This document shows positions 7,654 to 15,247 of a DNA stretch of 16,106 nt, in pieces. Source of the stretch: JBGAQP01 sp044220635 (GTDB taxonomy: Bacteria > Pseudomonadota > Gammaproteobacteria > Burkholderiales > Usitatibacteraceae). Where the stretch lies: positions 1 to 16,106 of the forward strand of contig JBGAQP010000042.1 of the NCBI GenBank assembly GCA_044220635.1, written 5' to 3'. Every line of letters begins with the position of its first letter. The first letter of the stretch is position 1. The translations under genes and the position numbers were made by a program. The notes beneath the pieces are model-generated. The model did not search any database. It saw only the letters and a list, made by a program, of their open reading frames with translations, and was not told where the DNA came from.

Positions 7654-7671
7654 TTAACATCTCGTTACAAC
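7654..7671 (+). promoter_or_regulatory. OmpR-like tandem half-sites facing ompR-envZ
   Basis: TTAACATC (7654-7661) and GTTACAAC (7664-7671) share the pattern (T/G)T(A/T)ACA(A/T)C with a 10-nt period, the layout of OmpR-family binding sites. The stretch AACATCTCGTTACA also resembles the published RstA box TACATNTNGTTACA except at its first base. It lies 33 nt before the ompR ATG, fitting autoregulation. Confidence 0.55.
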
Positions 7672-7703
7672 CGCCGCGGGGCCGCCGCCGCCGGGCCGAT
7701 ACG

Positions 7704-8444
7704 ATGGCTCCCATGCACAACGCGCAACGCCGCAAGATCCTCGTCGTCGACGACGACCTGCGCCTGAGGGACCTGCTCAAGCGCTACCTCGGCGAGCAGG
7801 GCTTCGCCGTGGACACGGTCGCCGACGCCGCGGCGATGGACCGGCAGATGCAGCGGGTGCGCTACGACCTCATGGTGCTCGACCTGATGCTGCCGGGGGA
7901 AGACGGCCTCGCGATCTGCCGCCGCCTGCGCGCGGGCGCCAACGCCATTCCCGTGATCATGCTCACCGCGAAGGGCGACGACGTCGACCGCATCCTCGGG
8001 CTCGAGATGGGCGCCGACGACTACCTCGCCAAGCCCTTCAACCCGCGCGAGCTCGTGGCGCGCATCCACGCGGTGCTGCGCCGCCAGGCGCCGCCGCCCA
8101 CTCCCGGCGCCCCGACGGCCGAGGCGGTCGTGGTGAGCTTCGGGCCCTTCGCGCTCGATCTCGCGACGCGCTCGCTCACGCGCTCGGGCGAGGCGCTCGC
8201 CCTCACCACGGGCGAATTCGCGGTGCTCAAGGTGTTCGCGATGCATCCGCGCGAGCCGCTGTCGCGCGACAAGCTGATGGACCTCGCGCGCGGCCGCGAG
8301 CACGAGAGCTACGACCGCTCGATCGACGTGCAGGTCTCGCGGCTGAGGAAGCTCCTCGGCGAGGATCCCCAGAACCCGCGCTACATCCAGACCGTCTGGG
8401 GCTTCGGCTATGTCTTCATTCCCGAGGGCACGCCCCACAAATGA
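7704..8444 (+). CDS. ompR: OmpR response regulator
   Basis: 246 residues, colinear with E. coli OmpR. Receiver domain 10-125: acidic D16-D18, phospho-acceptor D60 in YDLMVLDLMLPGEDGL, T88 and K110, each shifted by five from the E. coli numbers. Winged-helix domain about 140-240 with TTGEFAVLKVFAMHPREPL, SRDKLMDLARGRE, DRSIDVQVSRLRKLL and RYIQTVWGFGYVF, the last almost identical to OmpR. It acts in the cytoplasm as a transcription factor activated by EnvZ, classically for osmotic and acid responses at the envelope. ATG 7704 and ATG 7713 are both possible; neither has a visible SD. The stop overlaps the envZ start as ATGA. Confidence 0.96.
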   Translation: MAPMHNAQRRKILVVDDDLRLRDLLKRYLGEQGFAVDTVADAAAMDRQMQRVRYDLMVLDLMLPGEDGLAICRRLRAGANAIPVIMLTAKGDDVDRILGLEMGADDYLAKPFNPRELVARIHAVLRRQAPPPTPGAPTAEAVVVSFGPFALDLATRSLTRSGEALALTTGEFAVLKVFAMHPREPLSRDKLMDLARGREHESYDRSIDVQVSRLRKLLGEDPQNPRYIQTVWGFGYVFIPEGTPHK

Positions 8445-9748
8445 AGCTCTGGCCGGGGTCCCTCGCCTGGCGCACGCTCGCCGTGCTCGTGGTCGCGCTG
8501 GTCGCGAGCCAGGCGGCCGCGCTCTGGCTGCTGCGCGAGCACGTCGAGCGCCCGCGCATCGGCATGGGCATCGGGCAGTTCGTGAGCCACCTGAAGACCA
8601 TCAGCGCCGCGCTCGAGACGCTGCCTCCGGAGCAGCAGCGCGAGTTCATCGCGCGGCTCGCGGAACGCGAAGGCATCCGCATCTTCCCCACCCGCGGCGA
8701 GGGGCCGCTGCGCCCCGCGCCCTCGATTCCCGCCATCCAGATGTTCCGCGAGCGCATCAAGGCGCTCTTCGGTCCCGAGACCGAGGTGTTCGTCCGCCCG
8801 AACGCGCCGCTCGCCCTGTGGGTGCGGCTGCCCGCGGGCCAGCACGAGTTCTGGGTCGCGTTCCCCCGCAACCGCGTCGACCGCGACCCCTCCGGCGCCT
8901 TCCTCTGGTGGAGCGTGGCCGGCATCGCCATCGCGATCCTCGCCACCCTCCTCATCGTGTGGCGCCTCAACAGGCCGCTGCGCCAGCTCGCGCACGCCGC
9001 CGAGAAGCTCGGCAAGGGCGGCGATCCGGATCCGGTGCCGGAGACGGGACCGACCGAGATCCGCGCCGTGGCGCACGCCTTCAACCAGATGAAGGAGGAC
9101 CTGCGCCGCGGCGAGAAGGAACGCGCCGCCTTCCTCGCCGGAATCTCCCACGACCTGCGCACGCCGCTCGCGCGGCTGCGCCTCGACGTGGAGATGCTCG
9201 GCGATCGGGTCGAGGCCGAGACCCAGAAGGGCATGGTCTCGGACATCGAGGACATGAACGCGATCATCGACCAGTTCATCGACTTCATGCGCAGCGAGGC
9301 CACCGAACCCCTCTCGGCGGTGGACCTCTCGGAGCTCGCGCGCGGCGCGGCCGAACGCGCCGCGCGGGCCGGAACCGCGGTGAAGTGCGAGCTCGCCGAG
9401 GTCCCGGTCCTCATGCTGCGGCCGCTCGCCCTCCGACGCCTCGTGGACAACCTCGTGGGCAACGCCGCGAAGCACGCGGGCGGCGAGGTCCTGGTGCGCA
9501 CCGCCGCCGCCGGGCGCGAAGTCTCGCTCTCGGTGCTCGACCGCGGCCCGGGCATCGCCGCGGCCGACATCGAGCGGCTCAAGCAGCCGTTCACGCGGCT
9601 CGACGAGGCGCGCAGCGGCTCCTCGGGCGCGGGCCTCGGACTCGCGATCGCCGCGCGCATCGCGGCGATGCACGGCGGGCGCCTCGACTTCGCCTCGCGC
9701 GAGGGCGGCGGGCTCGAGGCGCGGCTGGTCCTGCCCGTCTCGGCGTGA
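8441..9748 (+). CDS. envZ: EnvZ-like sensor histidine kinase
   Basis: 435 residues. TM1 about 11-31, a periplasmic sensor of about 120 residues, TM2 about 152-174, and a HAMP linker 175-226 ending AHAFNQMKEDL. DHp helix: FLAGISHDLRTPLARLRLDVEML with phospho-accepting His237. Catalytic ATPase domain: N box DNLVGNAAKH (N337, N341), G1 DRGPGI (D367), F box KQPFTRLDEARS, G2 GAGLGLAI (396-403). The HDLRTPL box and order match EnvZ, and ATGA overlap with ompR (8441-8444) shows coupled translation. It should phosphorylate and dephosphorylate OmpR. The periplasmic part is Arg/Glu/Pro-rich and I see no known sensor fold, so the stimulus cannot be stated. Confidence 0.94.
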   Translation: MKLWPGSLAWRTLAVLVVALVASQAAALWLLREHVERPRIGMGIGQFVSHLKTISAALETLPPEQQREFIARLAEREGIRIFPTRGEGPLRPAPSIPAIQMFRERIKALFGPETEVFVRPNAPLALWVRLPAGQHEFWVAFPRNRVDRDPSGAFLWWSVAGIAIAILATLLIVWRLNRPLRQLAHAAEKLGKGGDPDPVPETGPTEIRAVAHAFNQMKEDLRRGEKERAAFLAGISHDLRTPLARLRLDVEMLGDRVEAETQKGMVSDIEDMNAIIDQFIDFMRSEATEPLSAVDLSELARGAAERAARAGTAVKCELAEVPVLMLRPLALRRLVDNLVGNAAKHAGGEVLVRTAAAGREVSLSVLDRGPGIAAADIERLKQPFTRLDEARSGSSGAGLGLAIAARIAAMHGGRLDFASREGGGLEARLVLPVSA

Positions 9749-9761
9749 TTGAATACGCGCC

Positions 9762-10670
9762 ATGGCCCATGGCGCGGATTCCCTCAAGGCGATCTTCTTC
9801 GCCCTCGGCGCGAACTTCGCGATCGCGGTCTCCAAGTACGCCGCCGCCGCCGTCACCGGATCCGGTTCGATGCTCGCGGAGGCGGTCCATTCGACCGCCG
9901 ATTGCGGCAACCAGCTGCTGCTGCTCCTGGGGCTCAAGCGGGCCCGCAAGCCTCCCTCGTCCGATTTCCCGCTCGGGTACGGCAAGGAAACCTACTTCTG
10001 GTCGTTCATCGTCGCCGTCATGCTCTTCACCCTGGGCGGGATGTTCTCGGTCTACGAGGGCTGGCACAAGCTGAGCGAGCCCGAGCCGCTCAGCCATCCG
10101 CTCATCGCGCTCGGCGTGCTCGCGTTCGGGATCGTCGCCGAGGCCTTCTCGATGGCCGGATGCCTGCGCGAGGTGAACAAGATCCGCGAGGGCCGCAGCC
10201 TCTGGCAGTGGTTCCGCACCTCGCGAAACGCCGAGCTCGTCGTCATCTTCGGCGAGGATCTCGCCGCGCTCCTGGGGCTCGCGTTCGCGTTCGTGGCGGT
10301 CACCGCGGCCTGGCTCACGGGAAACCCGATGTACGACGCGATCGGCAGCATCGGCATCGGCGTCCTGCTCCTCGCCATCGCGGTCCTGATCGGGGTCGAG
10401 GTGAAGGCGCTCCTCGTGGGCCAGGGCGTCGAGCCGGAACTGCGCGCGCAGATGGTGCGGGCCCTCGAGTCCGACCCCGGCGTGGAGCGGGTCCTCGGCT
10501 TCGTCTCGCTGCAGATGGGCGCGGACGTCATGATCGCGGTGAAGGCGAAGATGCGCCCCGCGGGCGGGGAAGCGGCGCTGGTCGAAGCCATCAACCGGGC
10601 GGAGAGCGCCTTCCGCGGCCGGTACCCCCAGGTACTGTGGCTCTTCTTCGAGCCCGACCTGCGCGACTGA
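9762..10670 (+). CDS. Cation diffusion facilitator transporter, SLC30A9/ZnT9-like type
   Basis: 302 residues. Six membrane segments at about 8-30, 36-57, 78-98, 112-133, 158-183 and 193-218, then a cytoplasmic domain of about 80 residues. The first metal-binding helix holds AVHSTADCGNQ (His43, Asp47). The fifth helix has FGEDLAALLG (E165, D166) instead of the usual second HxxxD of ZitB/FieF proteins. That ED motif and PLGYGKETYFWSFIVAVMLF between helices 2 and 3 are marks of the ZnT9-like branch. CDF proteins are proton-coupled exporters of Zn, Mn, Co or similar ions at the inner membrane; the ion here is not readable. It starts 13 nt after envZ, so it may be part of that transcript, with no clear SD. 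A His-rich exported protein lies downstream. Confidence 0.9.
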   Translation: MAHGADSLKAIFFALGANFAIAVSKYAAAAVTGSGSMLAEAVHSTADCGNQLLLLLGLKRARKPPSSDFPLGYGKETYFWSFIVAVMLFTLGGMFSVYEGWHKLSEPEPLSHPLIALGVLAFGIVAEAFSMAGCLREVNKIREGRSLWQWFRTSRNAELVVIFGEDLAALLGLAFAFVAVTAAWLTGNPMYDAIGSIGIGVLLLAIAVLIGVEVKALLVGQGVEPELRAQMVRALESDPGVERVLGFVSLQMGADVMIAVKAKMRPAGGEAALVEAINRAESAFRGRYPQVLWLFFEPDLRD

Positions 10671-10811
10671 TGGCGGCTCGCCGGTCATCCGGTGCGGCAG
10701 GGCAACCGTTCAATGTTCATGCGGTCGAATGATCGAATCAGGCGCGGGCGATTGCCGGCGCGGTTCAGGCGGCGCAGCATGGATGCGACTCGCGACGTCC
10801 CGAGGAACGCG

Positions 10812-10818
10812 AAGGAGG
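10812..10818 (+). promoter_or_regulatory. Strong ribosome binding site of the Gly/His-rich protein
   Basis: AAGGAGG lies 5 nt before the ATG at 10824, the strongest SD in the window. It decides that start over upstream in-frame GTG and ATG codons that would put 44 Arg-rich residues before the signal peptide. Confidence 0.75.
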
Positions 10819-10823
10819 TCACC

Positions 10824-11399
10824 ATGAACCGGGCGAAAACGCTTCCCATTGTGATCCTCGCGGCCCTCGGCCTCGCCGTCGGTCTCGCGGCGGACGCGGC
10901 CTCCATCGCGAAGCCCGGCGCACCCGCCGCATCCGGTTCCGGTGGACGCGGGGGCGGATATTCCGGCGGCAGCTTCTCCGGCGGAGGGCGGCACGGCGGC
11001 CATTCGGGCGGCCGACACGGCGGCTACTCCGGCGGTCGCCACGGCGGGCACGGGTCCGGCCATGGCCATTCGCACGGCTACTGGGGCGGCGGCTTCCATT
11101 ACGGGCTGCCGCTCGCCTGGGGCCTCGGCTTCTACGGCTGGCCATACGGCTACGGATACAGCTACGGCTGGCCGTACTACGAGTCGTGGTACCCCTCTCC
11201 CTATTACGCGCCGGCGCCCTACCCGTACGCCGTCGCCGAGGCGGGAGCGCCCCCGCCGACCACCGAGGTTCCGCCGGCCACGGAAGGCGCGCCGACCCGG
11301 CGTCCGCTCTATCTCAACTACTGCGAGTCCGCCCGGGCCTACTACCCGAAGGTCACGACCTGCCCGGAAGGCTGGCGGGTGACGGCGCCGCATTACTGA
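10824..11399 (+). CDS. Exported Gly/His/Tyr-rich protein of unknown function
   Basis: 191 residues. Signal peptide 1-26 (LPIVILAALGLAVGLAADA). Next comes a Gly-rich, His-rich section (about 36-90) with three 8-residue copies of (S/G)GGRHGG(H/Y) and then GSGHGHSHG. An aromatic stretch follows (GFYGWPYGYGYSYGWPYY), then a Pro-rich linker and a distinct C-terminal module LYLNYCESARAYYPKVTTC with PEGWRV. The Cys-x12-Cys module recalls a recurrent tail of uncharacterised proteobacterial exported proteins. The His clusters could bind transition metals, and the metal transporter gene upstream makes that plausible; this is inference. The 153 nt before it hold no convincing promoter. Its last 47 bp overlap the end of yoaA on the other strand. 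Confidence 0.82.
   Translation: MNRAKTLPIVILAALGLAVGLAADAASIAKPGAPAASGSGGRGGGYSGGSFSGGGRHGGHSGGRHGGYSGGRHGGHGSGHGHSHGYWGGGFHYGLPLAWGLGFYGWPYGYGYSYGWPYYESWYPSPYYAPAPYPYAVAEAGAPPPTTEVPPATEGAPTRRPLYLNYCESARAYYPKVTTCPEGWRVTAPHY
10980..11051 (+). repeat. Three 24-bp in-frame tandem repeats
   Basis: Blocks 10980-11003, 11004-11027 and 11028-11051 encode GGGRHGGH, SGGRHGGY and SGGRHGGH. Codons differ between copies (CGG, CGA, CGC for Arg), so the repeat is kept more at protein than at DNA level. Confidence 0.7.
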
Positions 11400-13341
11400 G
11401 GTCGAAGAAGGCCTCGACCTCGCCGAGGCTTCGCGTGCGGCGAAACGGCGGAAGCGCGCGCCAGATGCGCTTGCCGTACGGCTTGTCCACCAGCCTCGGG
11501 TCGCAGATCACCAGCACGCCCCGGTCCGTCTCGTCGCGGATGAGGCGTCCCGCGCCCTGCTTGAGCGCGATCACGGCCCGCGGGACCTGGTAGGACATGA
11601 AGGCATTGCCCCCCGACCGGTTGATCCGCTCGATGCACGCCGCGAGCACCGGGTCGTCGGGCGGATTGAAGGGCAGGCGGTCGATCACGACGACCGAGAG
11701 CTGCTCGCCCTTCACGTCCACGCCTTCCCAGAACGATTGCGAGCCCACGAGGATCGCGTGGGGTGTCTTCCGGAACCGCTCGAGCAGCTCGTTCCGGGAG
11801 CCACTGCCCTGGAGCAGCACGGGCCAGTCGAGGCCCTCCCCGGCGATCTTCGCGCGCAGCCGGTCGAAGCCGAGGTCCATGGCGCGAAGGCTGGTGAACA
11901 GCAGGAAGGCGCGTCCACCGCTCGCGCGCACCACGGGCCAGGCGGACTCGATCACGGCCTCGGTATAGCCGGGCGCGTTGGGATCGGGCAGTCCCTCGGG
12001 GACGTAGAGCAGCGCCTGCCGGTCGAAGTCGAACGGGCTCGGCCAGCTGTGCGTGGCCGCCTCGGCGAGCCCCATCTCGCCCTGGTAGTGCGAGAAGTCG
12101 CCGTTCACCGAGAGCGTGGCCGAGGTGAAGACCCACGCGCGTTCGCCGCCCTCGACCTGGGCGCGGAAGATCGCCGCCACGTCGAGGGGCGTCACGTAGA
12201 GCGCCGCGGACTGCGCGAACGCCTCGACCCAACGCACGCTGTCCTCGGGCTCGCCCGCATCGCGCGTGCGGCTGTCGGCTTCGCGCCACTCCTGCAGGCG
12301 CGAGGCGAACTCGCCAGCGCGCAGCCGGCAGTTGCGCAGCTCCTCGGCTCGCTCCTCCTGCGACTGGAGCAGGCGCCCGAGCGCGTCGAGGCGCGCGCCC
12401 AACGCGTCGAGCGCCGGGTCGAACGCCTCCCGGCCACGCAGGCTCGCGAGCGGCAAGCGCCCGGTGGCCGGCCCCAGCGCGATGCGCAGGTCGCGCGCCG
12501 CACGGTCCACGGCGAGGGCCGCCTCCGGGATCTCCGGCGTCTCCTTCGCGTGCGCGAGCGCCGCCGCCCGGGCGTCGCGCGCGAGCTCGACCACCTGCGC
12601 GGTCGAGATCGACTGGCCGAAGAAGAGCCGCGCGAGATCCGGCAGGTGGTGCGCCTCGTCGAAGATCACCGTGTTCGCCGCGGGCAGCAGGTCGGCCGCA
12701 CCCTCGTCGCGCAGCACGACGTCGGCGAAGAACAGGTGGTGGTTCACCACGACGACATCGGCCTCGGCAGCGCGGCGGCGGGCCTTCATCACGAAGCAGC
12801 CCTGGTAGTGCGGGCACGCGGACCCGAGGCAGTTCTCGCGCGTGGAGGTCGCCTGGCTCCAGGCTCCCGAGCCCTCGGGAACGTCGGCGCATTCGCTGCG
12901 ATCGCCCGTCATCGTCGTGGCGGCGAAACGGCGGATGCGGTGGATGTGCGCGGCCTCCTCGCGCACGGCGAAGCTGCCCTGCTCCGCCGCAGCCTCCAGG
13001 TGGTGCGTGCACACGTAGTTCGACCTCCCCTTGAGGAGCGCCACGTCGACGGGGATGCCGAGCGCCTTGCGCACCTGGGGCAGGTCGCGGTGGTAGAGCT
13101 GGTCCTGGAGGTTCTTGGTGCCCGTGGAGACGATGACCCGCCCCCCGGCGAGCAGCGCCGGGACGAGGTAGGCAAAGGTCTTGCCGGTGCCGGTGCCCGC
13201 CTCGGCGATCAGCACGCCGCGGCCCTCGATCGCCTCGAGGACCGCGCGCGCGAATTCCACCTGCTGCGGGCGCCGGCGATAATCGGGAATCGCGCGGGCC
13301 AGGGCGCCCGCGGGGCCGAAGATCGCCTCGAGGTCGATCAC
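11353..13341 (-). CDS. yoaA: XPD/DinG-family iron-sulfur ATP-dependent DNA helicase YoaA
   Basis: 662 residues from a GTG at 13339-13341 that overlaps the permease TGA as GTGA. Matches E. coli YoaA along its length: AIPDYRRRPQQ; Walker A EAGTGTGKT (47-55); VSTGTKNLQDQLYHRDLP; LLKGRSNYVC; four Fe-S ligand candidates C111, C171, C176 and C182; VVVVNHHLFFADVV; DEAH box (228-231); FTSATLSVNGDF; SQSFWEGVDVKGEQLSVVVI; and the arginine-finger region LKQGAGRLIRDETDRGVLVI. YoaA is a 5'-to-3' superfamily 2 helicase that works with the polymerase III chi subunit in damage repair in E. coli. An open frame continues upstream to 14649 but only as an out-of-frame shadow of the permease. Length is normal. 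No terminator is visible. Confidence 0.94.
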   Translation of the reverse strand: MIDLEAIFGPAGALARAIPDYRRRPQQVEFARAVLEAIEGRGVLIAEAGTGTGKTFAYLVPALLAGGRVIVSTGTKNLQDQLYHRDLPQVRKALGIPVDVALLKGRSNYVCTHHLEAAAEQGSFAVREEAAHIHRIRRFAATTMTGDRSECADVPEGSGAWSQATSTRENCLGSACPHYQGCFVMKARRRAAEADVVVVNHHLFFADVVLRDEGAADLLPAANTVIFDEAHHLPDLARLFFGQSISTAQVVELARDARAAALAHAKETPEIPEAALAVDRAARDLRIALGPATGRLPLASLRGREAFDPALDALGARLDALGRLLQSQEERAEELRNCRLRAGEFASRLQEWREADSRTRDAGEPEDSVRWVEAFAQSAALYVTPLDVAAIFRAQVEGGERAWVFTSATLSVNGDFSHYQGEMGLAEAATHSWPSPFDFDRQALLYVPEGLPDPNAPGYTEAVIESAWPVVRASGGRAFLLFTSLRAMDLGFDRLRAKIAGEGLDWPVLLQGSGSRNELLERFRKTPHAILVGSQSFWEGVDVKGEQLSVVVIDRLPFNPPDDPVLAACIERINRSGGNAFMSYQVPRAVIALKQGAGRLIRDETDRGVLVICDPRLVDKPYGKRIWRALPPFRRTRSLGEVEAFFDLSNAAPSPASLPGRS

Positions 13342-14513
13342 GGGCGGCCGAAGACGATGCGCTCGTCGCGAAGCAGCCGCGCGACCGCCGAGAGCGAGGC
13401 CGCGGCGACGAGCGCGGCCACTGCCGCGGGCACGAGCCAGTCGGCCAAGGCGAGCACCTCTCCCCGAAGGACCCGCGCGAGGACCACCTGCTGCGCGAGC
13501 ACCGGCACGGCGAGCTGCCACGAGGCATCCTTCATGCCGCTCAGGAGCACCACCAGCGGCACGAAGGACACCACCGTGGCGAGGTAGCTCACGTAGGTCT
13601 GTGCCTCGCGGTAGGAGCGCCCGTAGGTGCAGATGAGCATCTGCAGCGCCGCCGTCATCGCCGCGAAGGGCGCGATGAGCGCGAGGAAGGGGCCGAGTTC
13701 GGCCCAGCCGAACTGGATCACGGCCGGGAGCTTGCGCTCCGCATAAAGCGCCGCCGTCGCCACGAACCCGGCGAGCGTGAGGACCGCCACGCCCGTCGCC
13801 GTGGCCCAGGCTGCGAGCCATTTGCCCAGCACGAGGCTCGCGGCCGGGACGGGATTGGCGAGCAGGGGCTCGAGCGAGCCGCGCTCGCGTTCCCCGGCGG
13901 TCGCGTCGATCGCGACCGTCATGCCTCCGAGCAGCGGCGCGAGGATCGCGAACATGGGAATCAGGAACAGGAGGAACGCCCCCTTCTGGCGCGGCGTGGC
14001 GGTGTTCAGGTGCTCGACCTTCACGGGCTCGACGAGCCCCGGGCTCACGCCGCGCGCCACGAGGCGCAGCGTGCCCGTCTCCCGGTTGAAGGCGCCGAGC
14101 AGCCGCTCGGCCTGGCGGATCGCGGGCGAGGCCTCGGTGCGCGAATCGTCGTACGCCAGCTCGACCCGCGCCCCCTCGCCCGAGAGGAAACGCTCCTGGA
14201 AGTCCTTCGGGACCACGATCACCGCGTCGAGTCGGCCCTCGCGGATGCGCGCCTCGTAGTCCGCGCCCGCCGGCTCGATCTCGACGTCGTGGCGCTGCAG
14301 GAAGTTGACCAGCGCCGGCGCGTTCTCCCCGCCGAGCAGCCGCACCTTGAGCGTGGCGGCCTTCTGCTCGAGGCCGGAGACGAACTGGGTCACGAGCACC
14401 AGCGTGACCGGCCCGGCGAGCACCGAGGCCACGAAGACCATGAGCGCCGTGCGCCGGTCGCGCAGGCTGTCGACGAGCTCCTTGCGAAGGACCGTGAGGA
14501 TGCGCGAGCTCAA
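13338..14513 (-). CDS. ABC-2 type exporter permease (NatB-like)
   Basis: 391 residues from a TTG at 14511-14513 overlapping the ATPase TGA as TTGA. This start gives the family-type beginning SSRILTVLRKELVDSLRDRRT; an ATG start further upstream at 14699 would add 62 Arg-rich residues that are a shadow of the ATPase gene. Layout: TM1 about 22-42, a large extracytoplasmic domain 43-178, then about five more membrane helices to the C-terminus. The loop GERERGSLEPLLANPV (207-222) is the typical ABC-2 coupling motif. It should form the membrane part of an exporter with the ATPase upstream. NatAB of Bacillus exports sodium, but similarity of architecture does not show the substrate here. Confidence 0.9.
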   Translation of the reverse strand: MSSRILTVLRKELVDSLRDRRTALMVFVASVLAGPVTLVLVTQFVSGLEQKAATLKVRLLGGENAPALVNFLQRHDVEIEPAGADYEARIREGRLDAVIVVPKDFQERFLSGEGARVELAYDDSRTEASPAIRQAERLLGAFNRETGTLRLVARGVSPGLVEPVKVEHLNTATPRQKGAFLLFLIPMFAILAPLLGGMTVAIDATAGERERGSLEPLLANPVPAASLVLGKWLAAWATATGVAVLTLAGFVATAALYAERKLPAVIQFGWAELGPFLALIAPFAAMTAALQMLICTYGRSYREAQTYVSYLATVVSFVPLVVLLSGMKDASWQLAVPVLAQQVVLARVLRGEVLALADWLVPAAVAALVAAASLSAVARLLRDERIVFGRP

Positions 14514-15247
14514 GCCTCGCCCTCGCCTTCTGTTTCGCCGGCGAGGCGCACGAACGCCTCCTCGAGGTCGCCGCATCCGGCCGCGGCGAGGATCTCCTCG
14601 CGGCTTCCCTGCGCGACCACTTCGCCGCGGGCGAGCACGACGATCGCATCGCACAGGGCCGCGACTTCCTGCATGACGTGGCTCGAGAAGAGGACGCACT
14701 TGCCCTCGCCGCGCAGCCCCCGGAGCGCTTCGCGCAGGCTCCTCGTCGTCATGACGTCGAGGCCGTTGGTCGGCTCGTCGAGGATCACGTTGCCCGGGTC
14801 GTGCACGAGCGCGCGGGCGATCGCGACCTTCATGCGCTCGCCCTGCGAGAAGCCCTCGGTTCGCCGGTCGAGGAGCGGGGCGAAGTCGAGCCTGGCGGCG
14901 AACTTCGCGATCGCCGCCTCGATCGCCGCCTCCTCCAGGCCCCGCAGCCTCCCGTAGTAGGCGATGTTCTCGCGCGCCGTGAGTCGCCCGTACAGCCCGC
15001 GGGCGTCGGAAAGCGTCGCCAGCCGGGCGCGCACGGCGAGCGCCTCGCGCCGGGTGTCGAGACCGTCGACGCTCGCCTCGCCCGCGCTCGGCGCCACCAG
15101 GGTCGAGATCATGCGCAGCGTGGTCGTCTTGCCCGCGCCGTTGGGTCCCACGAGGCCCGTGATCCGCCCGTCCCGGGCGGTGAACGAGACGCGGCGCACC
15201 GCCTCGACGCCGCCGAAGCGCTTCGCGAGGGCCTCGGCGCGGATCAC
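14510..15247 (-). CDS. ABC exporter ATP-binding protein (NatA-like)
   Basis: 245 residues from a GTG at 15245-15247 overlapping the hydrolase TGA as GTGA. Walker A GPNGAGKTT (34-42), signature FSQGERMKVAIARAL (133-147), Walker B VILDEPTNGLDV (154-165) and H-switch FSSHVMQE. The Q-loop region reads TLSDARGLYGRLTARENI without the usual Gln, as is common in NatA-like proteins. The tail is acidic (ETEGEGEA). It powers the permease encoded next. The frame is open further upstream to 15559, but that part overlaps the hydrolase gene in another frame. Confidence 0.93.
   Translation of the reverse strand: MIRAEALAKRFGGVEAVRRVSFTARDGRITGLVGPNGAGKTTTLRMISTLVAPSAGEASVDGLDTRREALAVRARLATLSDARGLYGRLTARENIAYYGRLRGLEEAAIEAAIAKFAARLDFAPLLDRRTEGFSQGERMKVAIARALVHDPGNVILDEPTNGLDVMTTRSLREALRGLRGEGKCVLFSSHVMQEVAALCDAIVVLARGEVVAQGSREEILAAAGCGDLEEAFVRLAGETEGEGEA

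Noticed and set aside
8408..9985. 525-residue minus-strand open frame opposite envZ
   Set aside because: No motifs, a shadow of envZ, and extends across the envZ/CDF boundary.
10671..10823. Possible promoter or small RNA in the gap before the Gly/His-rich gene
   Set aside because: Contains a short direct repeat (TCGAATGA/TCGAATCA) and TTCA repeats but no hexamer pair with good spacing and no stable hairpin with a T-run.
11737..13587. 616-residue plus-strand open frame opposite yoaA
   Set aside because: Antisense shadow: Arg/Gly/Ala-rich, no recognisable domain, and the minus-strand gene is complete and conserved.
11353..14649. Single 1098-residue open frame suggesting a fusion of a long N-terminal part to YoaA
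   Set aside because: The upstream 436 residues are Arg/Ala/Gly-rich without family motifs and lie out of frame over the well-supported ABC permease. YoaA begins normally at the GTG at 13341.
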